From Lachnospiraceae bacterium (GTDB taxonomy: Bacteria > Bacillota > Clostridia > Lachnospirales > Lachnospiraceae), in contig JAEDOO010000034.1 of NCBI GenBank assembly GCA_016301965.1, positions 1-14,107 of the forward strand: 14,107 nt of DNA, in the 5' to 3' direction. This document shows, piece after piece, positions 6,636-14,107 of the stretch (within the stretch, counting starts at the first letter, position 1; every line of letters starts with the position of its first letter). A model generated the notes under the pieces. It was not told the origin of the DNA. It saw only the letters and a program-made list of their open reading frames with translations, and ran no database searches. The position numbers were made by a program, and so were the translations under genes.

Positions 6636-9600
6636 ATGAAAGAAAAACGTAATAAGATGAGTTTGTATATGGGAATGCTGTTTTGCCTTGGTATTGAGGT
6701 GTTCCAGATTGCCGGAGTCACGGGTCGGCTGCTGGATGTGATTCTTCGCATTTCCGGTTATGTGGGTGCTGCGCTGATTGCATATGCTGCGGGAAGTCTG
6801 GGGCACCAGTGGATAAACGAAGGAAAATTGAAACGGTGTGCCATGGGTATGGCTGGCGCTTTTTATGGCTTGTATGTACTGTCAGGCACATGCCAGCGAC
6901 TTATGCGAGGCGGAGATTTCCTTGATAATCTGATCCGGACTGCACTGTTTGTAAAGGTACCGGAGACAGCAGAAAACTGGTTGTTTGCAGCTGCAGTATT
7001 TGGGATGACTGCGGTGGTTTGTCCGGCACTTTTCCAGCTGGAGCGTAAAAGAATATGGCTGCCGCTCCTGGCGGCTGCCGGTCTGGGAGTGACTTTGCTT
7101 CCCGGTAGTTTTTTCGGTTATCCGGTGTTTGGCGTGTTTTTCGGAACAGATACGTACAAATGCCTTCCGGTTCTTGCTTTTGCCGGATATTATCTGTGGG
7201 GAATGTTTGTTCCCCAGCTGGAGAGAAGAAAACAGATGGCGGTGACGGCAATGTGTCTTGTCGTCTCTGGTATGATTTGTCTGTGGAAAAAAACAGCATT
7301 GTTTGGGCAGCAAACCTATCCGGCCCGATATTGGGAAGTGCTTTTGCCGGTGGGATTTGCAGCATTGATCGTTATGGTATGGGAAAGTGGCTGGCTGCGT
7401 AAAACAGCAGAACGTTTTCTGCCGCATCCGTTTTTCCTTGTTTATTCGGAAGTTCTGGTATGGTATGCCTATCGGATCCTGGGCGGCAGCATCTCCGGCT
7501 TTTGGTGGGCGGCAGTGTTGACTGTGGCGGTCTTTTTTTTACAATTTCCAATGGAGATTTTCGGACGCTATGTTAATCATTGGGTGAACCAGGGCGATTT
7601 TGCAGCATGGAAAAAGGGGAAAATGGCATATATCCTGGCATATACCGTTGGCTTTGGGATTTTGTCTGTGCTGGTATTTATGCCGTTCTGGGAAGAAGGC
7701 AGAACCTTTATCTGGAATATGGATGGTATTTCCCAGTATTTTCCCCGGGCTGTCAGTTTTTCCCGGGCGGTAAGGGAAAGTCTGTCATCCTTGGTTCAGG
7801 GAAATTTCCACTTTGACACCTATGATTTTACCTGGGGACTGGGAGATCATGTGGTGCTGAATTTTAATCCATTTTACTGGTGTTATGCGCTGTTTGCACC
7901 GGAACATATGGAAACGGGATATCAGATCATGACTATGGTACGGTTTTATCTTACCGGCCTTAGTGCTTCCGCCTTGTTTTTGTATTTGAAAAAAGGGCGG
8001 TTTGCTTCTCTTCTGGGAAGTTATGTCTATGTTTTTTGTGGATATGCGCTGCATTTGTGTCTGTATCATCCACAGTTTTCCTATGCTCTGATGCTGCTTC
8101 CTCTGCTTCTGATCGCTGTTGAGGAGATCATGGCGGGAAGACGCTGGTATATGGGAACGATTCTGGTAGGAATTTCTCTGCTCTGGAGTTACTATTTTCT
8201 ATATATCAACACAATTGCGCTGGTGGTATATTTTCTGGTACGGTTTTTCTGTAAGGAAAAAACACAGAGAACAGTGCGCCGGTTTATACAGTATGTTTTG
8301 CGGTTCGCAGGCACATATTTACTGGGAGTGGGAATAGGTTTTCTTGGAATTATGACCTCGCTGTCTTCTTATGCCGGTTCTTCACGTACGGTGAGTGGAG
8401 GCCTGGATACAATTTCCGGAGGAAATTATGGGGCAAGCTGGCCGATCATTCTCTTTCAGGGACTGATCAATACGGGCAAAAACCCGGGATATTCTTTACG
8501 ACTTGGTTTTGTGGCCTTTGCATGGATCGCGCTGGTTATTCTGTTCCTTCGCAGGAAGGAAAGAAAAGAGAAATGCATCTGGACCATTCTTTGTTTCGTG
8601 GCCTGCTGTCTTCCTGCTGCAGGGTATGTCTGGAACGGATTTTCCTATGTCAGCAACCGGTGGAGTTATGTTCTGGCGCTTTTGATGGGCGCTCTGGTGG
8701 CGGATGCGGTTATGGATATTCGCTCTTTGACAAAAAAAGAACTGAAGATTGTATTCCTCTCGACGATACCGTATATAGTCGTCTGCCTCTATTACAGTGA
8801 ATTTAGTGGTTTTAATGCACCCCGTGCTCTGGCGGTATTATTGCTTTCTCTGGTGATCGTTATACTGTCTTCAAAAGCAGTTAATGTTTTTCGTTATCGG
8901 GAAATGCAGGTTGCCTTGTCGGTGCTGCTTGCTGTTTCACTGCTGGTAAACAGTAATGTGTATTTTACAAAAGATGGATTGAATAATGTGCGTCAGTTCG
9001 CAAAATCCGGCACAGCTTTTCAAAAAGCAACAGAGACGGGTATACAGGCGGCAGATGCTGTGGAAGATGACGGCTTTTATCGAATCGGTACGACAAAGAC
9101 AGATTCCACACAGATGTCAGGGGCATTGATCGAGAATGTAAATGGCATCACCTATTATAACAGTACGTATAACAAAAGAATCTCAGATTTTCTGTCTTCT
9201 CTTGGTGTCACAGGATATAACAAAGTAATGTTTGACGGATTTGACAACCGAGGTTTTCTGAATGCGCTTGCCAGTGTAAAGTATTATGTGACACCGGCGG
9301 GAGAGGAAAAAATGGCTGTTCCTTATGGCTATCATTATATGAAAGAGGTGGAAAATAAGTACAGCAATGAGGATGAGGATGCAGACTATCTGTTGTATGA
9401 AGCTGATCGAGCACTGCCTATAGGCTATACGTACGATCAGACCATGGGGCTGAAAGAGTTTGAAACCTATTCTCCGATGGAAAAACAGGAGATTCTGATG
9501 ACGAATGCCGTGGCAGACGAAGCTGTGGATTCGGGAGAAAGCATTTCGCTAACGGGATATAAGGAAGAAAATGTGGATATTCAGATGGAAGGCGCAGAGC

Positions 9601-10268
9601 TTAAAGATAATGTCCTTAGTTTTGAAAAAGACGCTTATATCACGTTCTCTTTTACCGGGCAAGAGGATGCGGAAACTTATTTTTACTTTAAGGGATATGC
9701 TGAAAATGATCCTTTGATTGACGGCTATGTCCGGCTGGGTGTATACGATGGAGAGACCTATTATTCTACGGATGTCTGGAGTCGCGGAAATCGATATGAC
9801 ACCGGACAGGAGTACTATATGTTTAATACTGGATATCATGAGGACGCACTTCATACCGTTACTGTCAGCTTCTCTACTCCGGGAAAACTGTATCTTGAAG
9901 ACTGGGGTATTTATGTACAGCCAATGAAAAACTATGATATGTATATAGCCGGGTTGGGAGAGAATGCACTGGAAAATGTTGTTGCAGAGCATAATCGGGT
10001 GAGCGGTACCATCTGTCTGGATACAGCAAAAACTCTGGTTTTCAGTATACCTTATGAAAAAGGATGGACAGCTTTGGTGGATGGTAAAGAAACAAATCTT
10101 TTTTGCGCCAATCTGATGTATACCGGTTTGGAACTGGATCCTGGAGAGCACACGGTGGAGCTTATCTATACCCGTCCGGGTCTTAAAAAGGGTTTAGCTG
10201 TTTCCGGTATCAGTCTGCTGCTGTTTTTGGGAATCCTTCTGGTACAGCGAAAAAAGAAAAATGAATAA
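6636..10268 (+). CDS. YfhO-family multi-membrane protein with long N-terminal extension
   Basis: A 1210-residue polytopic membrane protein. Residues about 330-780 and the C-terminus match the YfhO family: WNMDGISQYFPRA around 360-372 (an Asp in the first outer loop, as in GT-C transferases), then FDTYDFTWGLGD around 393-404, a long run of membrane helices to about 772, an extracytoplasmic domain at about 780-1180 containing YEKGWTALVDG (1140-1150), and a last helix at about 1186-1204 followed by a lysine-rich tail. YfhO proteins are usually about 850-900 residues. This one carries about 330 extra N-terminal residues with roughly ten hydrophobic segments. In Bacillus and Listeria, YfhO-like proteins are linked to glycosylation of (lipo)teichoic acid from a lipid-carried sugar; that role here is inference. 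No CsbB-like lipid-sugar synthase is in the window. The ATG at 6636 was chosen for its AGGAG. The gene is 78 nt after the Stealth gene, with a hairpin between. Confidence 0.82.
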   Translation: MKEKRNKMSLYMGMLFCLGIEVFQIAGVTGRLLDVILRISGYVGAALIAYAAGSLGHQWINEGKLKRCAMGMAGAFYGLYVLSGTCQRLMRGGDFLDNLIRTALFVKVPETAENWLFAAAVFGMTAVVCPALFQLERKRIWLPLLAAAGLGVTLLPGSFFGYPVFGVFFGTDTYKCLPVLAFAGYYLWGMFVPQLERRKQMAVTAMCLVVSGMICLWKKTALFGQQTYPARYWEVLLPVGFAALIVMVWESGWLRKTAERFLPHPFFLVYSEVLVWYAYRILGGSISGFWWAAVLTVAVFFLQFPMEIFGRYVNHWVNQGDFAAWKKGKMAYILAYTVGFGILSVLVFMPFWEEGRTFIWNMDGISQYFPRAVSFSRAVRESLSSLVQGNFHFDTYDFTWGLGDHVVLNFNPFYWCYALFAPEHMETGYQIMTMVRFYLTGLSASALFLYLKKGRFASLLGSYVYVFCGYALHLCLYHPQFSYALMLLPLLLIAVEEIMAGRRWYMGTILVGISLLWSYYFLYINTIALVVYFLVRFFCKEKTQRTVRRFIQYVLRFAGTYLLGVGIGFLGIMTSLSSYAGSSRTVSGGLDTISGGNYGASWPIILFQGLINTGKNPGYSLRLGFVAFAWIALVILFLRRKERKEKCIWTILCFVACCLPAAGYVWNGFSYVSNRWSYVLALLMGALVADAVMDIRSLTKKELKIVFLSTIPYIVVCLYYSEFSGFNAPRALAVLLLSLVIVILSSKAVNVFRYREMQVALSVLLAVSLLVNSNVYFTKDGLNNVRQFAKSGTAFQKATETGIQAADAVEDDGFYRIGTTKTDSTQMSGALIENVNGITYYNSTYNKRISDFLSSLGVTGYNKVMFDGFDNRGFLNALASVKYYVTPAGEEKMAVPYGYHYMKEVENKYSNEDEDADYLLYEADRALPIGYTYDQTMGLKEFETYSPMEKQEILMTNAVADEAVDSGESISLTGYKEENVDIQMEGAELKDNVLSFEKDAYITFSFTGQEDAETYFYFKGYAENDPLIDGYVRLGVYDGETYYSTDVWSRGNRYDTGQEYYMFNTGYHEDALHTVTVSFSTPGKLYLEDWGIYVQPMKNYDMYIAGLGENALENVVAEHNRVSGTICLDTAKTLVFSIPYEKGWTALVDGKETNLFCANLMYTGLELDPGEHTVELIYTRPGLKKGLAVSGISLLLFLGILLVQRKKKNE

Positions 10269-10270
10269 AC

Positions 10271-10319
10271 ATAACAAAAGTATTACAGAAAGATGGACAA
10301 TCTGTAATACTTTTGTTAT
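10271..10319 (+). terminator. 19-bp perfect inverted repeat, probable terminator
   Basis: Arms 10271-10289 and 10301-10319 are perfectly complementary with an 11-nt loop. They start 2 nt after the YfhO-family stop. Only 4 of the 19 stem pairs are G-C. The inner 11 pairs followed by TTTTGTTATTATTAT form a usable intrinsic terminator, and the mirrored A-rich left arm would allow termination in reverse too. The promoter-like elements of the next gene lie inside this repeat. Confidence 0.7.
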
Positions 10320-10322
10320 TAT
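10294..10322 (+). promoter_or_regulatory. Putative promoter of the Big_2/peptidase gene
   Basis: TGGACA (10294-10299) and TATTAT (10317-10322) each match the sigma-A consensus at 5 of 6 positions, with an ideal 17-nt spacer. Transcription would start near 10329, giving a leader of about 35 nt. The -35 element is in the hairpin loop and the -10 overlaps the end of the right arm. Confidence 0.55.
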
Positions 10323-10363
10323 TATGGTAATGACTGGAGAAAAATGTACAGAGAGGAGAAACC

Positions 10364-11944
10364 ATGAAGAGAGAGGGAGTAAAGAAAATACTATTGGCTG
10401 TGCTGACAGCAGCTTTTGTCATTGCGTCACCGCTGCAAACGGCTTTGCCGACTATGATAAATTCTGTTGAGGCAGCAGCAAAACCACCTGCTTCAGCCAC
10501 GGTGACCTGTGGGAAAACTATTTCTGTTGCTGTTGACAATGCGACGAAGTATACATCTTCAAACAAAAAAATTGCCACAGTAAGCAGCAAAGGTGTAGTC
10601 ACCGGTAAAAAGACAGGAAAAGTGACGATTACGATCAAGACCAAAAAGAAAACCTATAAAACAAAAGTGACTGTTACAAAGAAAAAAGCGGTAATCAGTG
10701 TTGATGCCAAATCATTGAAACTGGCTGTAGATGAAAAGATCACGCTGAAAGCTAAATGTGAAGTAAAGTTATCTTATAAAGCAAAGAATAAAAACATTAA
10801 AGTAGACTCCAAGGGGAAAATTACAGCTCTCAAAAAAGGAACATCTTCGATAACGATCAGTGGAAAATCCACGACATCCTATACAGCACCAAAGTCAGTT
10901 GTTGTAAAAGTTACAGTTACAGATCCCGAGATCAATATCGTATATGGAAAAACAGCTTCTGTAAAAACAAAAGGAGCCACCAAATATACAAGTTCCAATA
11001 CAAAAATCATAACCGTTGATAAAAAGGGAACAATCACTCCGGTAAAAGCAGGAAAGGCTTCTGTATCCGTAAAAGTCGGAAAAACAACAAAGAAATATAT
11101 CGTTATTGTGGAAAAGGCGGACAGTACCATCAAAGTTGACAAGACATCTGTTGAAGTGCAGAAAGGCAAAACGCTTCAGCTGAAAGCGACAGCGAAGTCT
11201 TCTTTGACCTATAAAGCAGATAACAGCAATATTACAGTAGACAGTAAGGGAAAGATCACCGGTAAAAAAGCCGGTACAGCAGTTGTCACGATTTCCGGAA
11301 AATCTACAGACTGTTATAAAGCGCCGAAGGCGGTAAAAGTAAAAGTTACAGTTAAAGAAGCTCCTAAGCTCCCGTCCTCTGACCCTGAAAGTGCGATGGA
11401 GGTCTATACTGGGCCGAAAACGCCGGAAGCCTTTTTACAGGTTTGTAATAATGTGGCAAGTCTGATCGTAAAGGATGGAAACTGGATCTATTCCAACAGC
11501 AACAATAAATCCACATTGGCGGAAGCCAGAGAAAAATCTCGTGTGACTAACTGTGCGCATTATGTTTCTATGTGTATGCAGCAGTTTGGAACGATGCCGA
11601 AAGGCTATTCTTTCTATAGTAATGATGAAGGTGAACTGGTCTTTAAACCGAACCATCTGCCTGCAGAAGATACGATCATGGAAGAATGGAACAAATACTA
11701 CACGATAATTAAAACAAATGGACAGAAACCAAGTGAGCTGAATCTTCAGCCGGGAGACATCTGTTGTTACAAAGGTCATGTTAATGTATTTGCCGGAAAA
11801 AACAGTGATGGTAAATATACGTGGTATGATTTTGCGGCTTCAGGCACATCGGACGGCAAAAAAGAAAGCGGATATTTTGTCAGAGTGCTGAAAACCGGAA
11901 ATACGAATATGGGAATCTATACCATTATCAGACTGAAAAAATAA
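10364..11944 (+). CDS. Secreted Lys-rich Big_2 repeat protein with C-terminal NlpC/P60/CHAP-like domain
   Basis: A 526-residue exported protein. It has a signal peptide at 1 to about 38 (KREGVKK, hydrophobic core, cleavage likely near SVEA-AA). Four bacterial Ig-like (Big_2) units follow at about 44-108, 109-186, 187-250 and 251-330. Units 1 and 3 resemble each other (TKYTSSN in both), as do 2 and 4 (VDSKGKIT and TISGKST in both). The repeat region holds about 65 lysines, no arginine and about 16 acidic residues. Residues about 350-526 look like a papain-like cell-wall peptidase or amidase: NCAHYVSMC with Cys397, PGDICCYKGHVNVFAG with His472 and WYDF with Asp489 as possible third member. ATG at 10364 has AGGAG 5 nt upstream. 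The predicted role is binding to the anionic cell wall and peptidoglycan cleavage. The exact family (NlpC/P60, CHAP or amidase) is uncertain, and no sortase motif or transmembrane anchor is seen. Confidence 0.82.
   Translation: MKREGVKKILLAVLTAAFVIASPLQTALPTMINSVEAAAKPPASATVTCGKTISVAVDNATKYTSSNKKIATVSSKGVVTGKKTGKVTITIKTKKKTYKTKVTVTKKKAVISVDAKSLKLAVDEKITLKAKCEVKLSYKAKNKNIKVDSKGKITALKKGTSSITISGKSTTSYTAPKSVVVKVTVTDPEINIVYGKTASVKTKGATKYTSSNTKIITVDKKGTITPVKAGKASVSVKVGKTTKKYIVIVEKADSTIKVDKTSVEVQKGKTLQLKATAKSSLTYKADNSNITVDSKGKITGKKAGTAVVTISGKSTDCYKAPKAVKVKVTVKEAPKLPSSDPESAMEVYTGPKTPEAFLQVCNNVASLIVKDGNWIYSNSNNKSTLAEAREKSRVTNCAHYVSMCMQQFGTMPKGYSFYSNDEGELVFKPNHLPAEDTIMEEWNKYYTIIKTNGQKPSELNLQPGDICCYKGHVNVFAGKNSDGKYTWYDFAASGTSDGKKESGYFVRVLKTGNTNMGIYTIIRLKK
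10493..11353 (+). repeat. A-B-A-B tandem duplication encoding four Big_2-like domains
   Basis: Two successive blocks, 10493-10921 (A1B1) and 10922-11353 (A2B2), encode the same order of two different Ig-like units. Shared protein words are TKYTSSN in A1 and A2, and VDSKGKIT, TISGKST and APK in B1 and B2. The nucleotide sequences have clearly diverged, so the duplication is old, and it is visible mainly at protein level. Confidence 0.75.
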
Positions 11945-12003
11945 TAGAATACTGGCTTGCCGGAAATGGTTTGCCTGATCATGAATCGGCAATCGGGAAT
12001 TTA

Positions 12004-12039
12004 AAAAAGAGATGGCTGCAAATGCAGCCGTCTCTTTTT
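12004..12039 (+). terminator. Strong bidirectional intrinsic terminator
   Basis: A 16-bp stem (12004-12019 with 12024-12039, one G-U pair) with an AAAT loop, a GC-rich core and A-run/T-run flanks. It terminates the Big_2 gene on the + strand and, by symmetry, the convergent lipoprotein gene on the - strand. The rest of the 175-nt convergent gap (11945-12119) shows no convincing gene. Confidence 0.9.
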
Positions 12040-12119
12040 GCATGGGTCGCTTAGCGTCACAGGATTCATGTACAGGAAGAGGTCCAGCGAATCGACTTTG
12101 AGAAGATTATCGAAATATG

Positions 12120-13025
12120 TTAAAAAGTAAGTGAATCGGAGGTTGCCAGATCATCCCAGGTTTCTCCGTCAGACAGCATAAAATGATAGGAAAGTCCGTC
12201 TAATGAATCAAGAAGAGTGCCGTTTGCATCAAAACCGCGAACGTATACAAGAGCCTGCGTACCGGCCGGAAGCATATAGCCAAAATCAATATAAGCTGAG
12301 GACGCAGAGTCACCGGTGGTTTCGGCATCTGCAAAGATGGCTTTGTCAGAGCGATTGACGATCAGTATGGCAGCTAGCGGGTTAAAGTCACTGTCATGGC
12401 TGAATCCGCGCAGAATAAAACTGACGTTGTTGCTCTCCCATAAGAGCTCGCCATCTGTATTTACGGTTTGGGTAAATGAGTCTTTCAGATCTGTTTCAAC
12501 CTGCAGGTAAGGTGTTTCAAAAAGCAGATCTGCCGTATCATAGTCAAAACCCGCCAAAGAGAAAGAAATAACACCGATCGTACGTATATCGCAGGCGTTG
12601 AGATCTGCGTTTGAGAAATTAATACCTGTCAAGAGACTATCTTCAGCAGGAATCTCGGTGTGGAAATCACTGCAGATCAGATAGTCGTTGATGTATGCTT
12701 CCGAACAGGAAACGACGATGTCTTCCTGCAGAAGATTTTCGATAGTGATTTCCAGATACGTTGAGTCAGAGTCTGTCTCGATTCCTTCGGCCAGGATTCG
12801 GATCTGTTCGTTTTCAAATAAAGTCTGAGATGTAACAGAACCAGTTTCCGGAGACGTATAATCGGATAGATCAAGTTCAGAGGTAATGCTGCTTATCTCT
12901 ATATCAGAGACAACAGAAGTATCTGACAGTACAGAAGATATGTGTGAGTCGCCAAAGCTGGAAGCTGCCTGACAGCCAGTCAGAGAAAAACATAATATGG
13001 AGAATAGAAGTATTCTTTTTTTCAT
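12120..13025 (-). CDS. Acidic secreted lipoprotein with two related domains
   Basis: A 301-residue predicted lipoprotein. MKKR, a hydrophobic stretch and the lipobox SLTGC place the lipidated cysteine at residue 18. A Ser/Thr/Asp-rich linker (about 19-66) is followed by two domains of about 95-105 residues, at about 68-170 and 193-285. Both start with a (L)(F/W)E(N/S)N-like strand, then a short D/S-rich turn, and resemble each other along their length, suggesting an internal duplication of a beta-sandwich-type module. The mature part has about 51 Asp/Glu but only about 7 Lys/Arg. No catalytic motif is recognisable and I do not recognise the family; a DUF4352-like or other small beta domain is possible. 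The ATG at 13025 was preferred over TTG at 13031, because the only weak purine-rich site (complement of 13033-13042) is spaced for the ATG. It is convergent with the Big_2 gene and probably attached to the outer membrane face. Confidence 0.78.
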   Translation of the reverse strand: MKKRILLFSILCFSLTGCQAASSFGDSHISSVLSDTSVVSDIEISSITSELDLSDYTSPETGSVTSQTLFENEQIRILAEGIETDSDSTYLEITIENLLQEDIVVSCSEAYINDYLICSDFHTEIPAEDSLLTGINFSNADLNACDIRTIGVISFSLAGFDYDTADLLFETPYLQVETDLKDSFTQTVNTDGELLWESNNVSFILRGFSHDSDFNPLAAILIVNRSDKAIFADAETTGDSASSAYIDFGYMLPAGTQALVYVRGFDANGTLLDSLDGLSYHFMLSDGETWDDLATSDSLTF

Positions 13026-13059
13026 GCGCAAAACCCGCTTTCATCATGATTTTCCGTCA

Positions 13060-13088
13060 AGTATAGCATGGAAAAATGAAGAATTCAA
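13060..13088 (-). promoter_or_regulatory. Promoter of the lipoprotein gene
   Basis: On the minus strand there is TTGAAT (13088-13083), a 17-nt spacer, a TGC extended -10 element and TATACT (13065-13060). Transcription would start near 13053, leaving a leader of about 28 nt before the ATG at 13025. Confidence 0.6.
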
Positions 13089-13139
13089 TAATCGTACGTG
13101 TGTATAATTATAAAAAGAAATGAAGTAGATGAAGGAAGA

Positions 13140-13168
13140 TTGACAAAAAAAGGAGAATGCTTTAAAGT
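13140..13168 (+). promoter_or_regulatory. Promoter of the FN3-containing secreted protein gene
   Basis: A consensus TTGACA (13140-13145), a 17-nt spacer and TAAAGT (13163-13168, 4 of 6). The leader to the ATG at 13239 would be about 65 nt. It is divergent from the lipoprotein promoter within the same 213-nt gap. Confidence 0.65.
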
Positions 13169-13238
13169 AAGTATATATATAGGGATATTGTACTTTTGAG
13201 GGAAATGTTTAACAGAGATAGGAGAGGTAGGAAATAAT

Positions 13239-14107
13239 ATGAAAAAAAGAATACTATGTGCCCTTCTGTCAGCAATGCTGGTTATGAACGTAGGGATCGC
13301 TCCGGTTGGTGCTGCACCGACTGAGGTTTCTGCTGCGGAAAATCCATCTGCTGAAACAGAATCACTGACTGTACTTGAAGCGGTATCACAGGCGGCAGAG
13401 GAGAATTTTGCCTGGTATGATGAAGCACAGCATCAGATCGTCTGGAATAACAGTGCTTTTGAGGCTGGCAAGACATATAAGGTATCGATTGGAGAGGCTG
13501 TTTCAGCAGATGTGATCGCGTCGGCTGGCGGAGTTTTGAGAGTCAGCGCTTCTGTGGATGGTGTATGTACACTTACGGCGGCAGACGAAGAGGAAACAAA
13601 GGAATATAGCGTACGTTTAGATACATCGATCGCAGGAACTCATGGCACTGTAAAAGAATATCCGAATGGCAAAGTACAGGTCGAAGATCTGCAGGAAAGC
13701 CAGATCGAGGGTAAGATGGTGCTGGTGTATTCCGACGCTTCGGAAAATGTTCTTTCTCTGATCGTTGATTCGAAAGGTACAGCTGTGGTTGATGTTTCTT
13801 CGGTCAATACCATTCATCATGTGGATGTTATCGATTACAGAAAGACTGCAGATGGCAGCTACTCCTTTGGCTGCAGACGTCAGCTCGCATACCAGAAGGT
13901 GAGTCTCGGTGTTCCTACATTGAAGTCTGTTTCCAATGGAGAATGTAAGTTCTCTATCACCTGGAATGCCGTGCCGTATGCTTCTGAATATTATGTATAT
14001 AAGACTGATGCTAACGGAAATGCTACGGGAGAAAGGACAGTATGTACAACAACGACTTTTGAATGTAGCGGAGTACGTGGTAATACCACATATTATTATG
14101 TAGTAGC
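13239..14107 (+). CDS. Secreted protein with fibronectin type III-like domain, cut by window end
   Basis: An open frame of 289 complete codons running off the right edge, so the C-terminus is unknown. It begins MKKRILCALLSAM, a signal peptide with hydrophobic core and probable cleavage near GAA (24-26) or SAA (31-33). Residues about 40-215 form a region of unknown family, mostly predicted as beta strands (VSIGEAVSADVIAS, VLVYSDASENVLSL). From about 223 a fibronectin-III-like module starts (FSITWNAVPYASEYYVYK at 238-255, then TTYYYVVA), the usual form of FN3 repeats in clostridial surface proteins; more repeats probably follow. GGAGAGG lies 11 nt before the ATG, with purines nearer. The likely role is extracellular or surface adhesion, or carbohydrate-associated; no enzymatic domain is visible in this part. 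It has its own strong promoter. Confidence 0.8.
   Translation, partial: MKKRILCALLSAMLVMNVGIAPVGAAPTEVSAAENPSAETESLTVLEAVSQAAEENFAWYDEAQHQIVWNNSAFEAGKTYKVSIGEAVSADVIASAGGVLRVSASVDGVCTLTAADEEETKEYSVRLDTSIAGTHGTVKEYPNGKVQVEDLQESQIEGKMVLVYSDASENVLSLIVDSKGTAVVDVSSVNTIHHVDVIDYRKTADGSYSFGCRRQLAYQKVSLGVPTLKSVSNGECKFSITWNAVPYASEYYVYKTDANGNATGERTVCTTTTFECSGVRGNTTYYYVV

Noticed and set aside
5859..6806. Long antisense open frame (315 codons) opposite the Stealth gene
   Set aside because: The + strand frame carries all Stealth conserved regions. The antisense product has His/Ile-rich shadow composition and no recognisable domain.
12055..12123. Short + frame encoding a charged peptide ending ...FEKIIEIC, possibly a relic of a former gene
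   Set aside because: Only about 22 codons between stops, with no start or ribosome binding site. It looks like the tail of a real protein, but too little remains to support a pseudogene.
13026..13031. TTG start for the lipoprotein
   Set aside because: It adds two residues with no properly spaced ribosome binding site. The ATG at 13025 directly begins a typical MKKR signal peptide.
13103..13108. Perfect TATAAT in the divergent intergenic region
   Set aside because: No acceptable -35 at 16-18 nt upstream on the + strand. The TTGACA promoter at 13140 is better supported for the downstream gene.
1..14107. CRISPR arrays, tRNA or rRNA genes, insertion sequences, riboswitches
   Set aside because: On reading both strands I found no regularly spaced repeats, cloverleaf candidates, transposase genes or conserved riboswitch leaders.

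Overview
The window looks like a cell-envelope locus from a low-to-mid GC Gram-positive anaerobe, most likely a Lachnospiraceae-type Clostridia. This is inferred from strong AGGAG-type ribosome binding sites, Firmicutes teichoic-acid genes, lysine-rich Big_2 surface proteins and an LTGC lipobox lipoprotein. No rRNA or marker gene fixes the species. Eight complete or nearly complete genes and one gene cut by the right edge fill the window. No gene-free stretch exceeds about 215 bases.

Left part (4-6557, all +): a polymer synthesis and export cluster. It holds a fused GT2 glycosyltransferase/CDP-glycerol glycerophosphotransferase, an ABC-2 export permease, its ATPase (the TagGH/Wzm-Wzt type), a second stand-alone CDP-glycerol glycerophosphotransferase, and a Stealth-family sugar-phosphate transferase. 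The permease, ATPase, second transferase and Stealth genes are packed with gaps of 0, 11 and 19 nt, so they form one transcription unit. Together they predict a phosphodiester-linked wall polymer (glycerol phosphate plus possibly sugar-1-phosphate) built on the cytoplasmic side and exported by the ABC transporter. The genes for linkage-unit synthesis and CDP-glycerol supply are not in the window and may lie upstream.

Middle (6636-10268, +): a 1210-residue YfhO-family multi-membrane protein with about 330 extra N-terminal residues. YfhO proteins are implicated in glycosylating teichoic acids outside the membrane, which would fit a tailoring role for the same polymer. The gene ends at a 19-bp perfect inverted repeat. 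The promoter-like elements of the next gene sit inside that repeat.

Right part (10364-14107): three secreted or surface proteins. The first is a lysine-rich protein with four Big_2-like repeats in an A-B-A-B order and a C-terminal NlpC/P60/CHAP-like cysteine domain. The second is a convergent, strongly acidic lipoprotein with two related domains. The third is a secreted protein with a fibronectin-III-like domain, cut by the window edge. A strong bidirectional terminator separates the convergent pair, and divergent promoters lie between the lipoprotein and the last gene.

The points most worth attention are the co-occurrence of glycerol-phosphate and Stealth chemistry in one operon, the N-terminal extension of the YfhO protein, the terminator with an embedded promoter, and the opposite charges of the two neighbouring secreted proteins.
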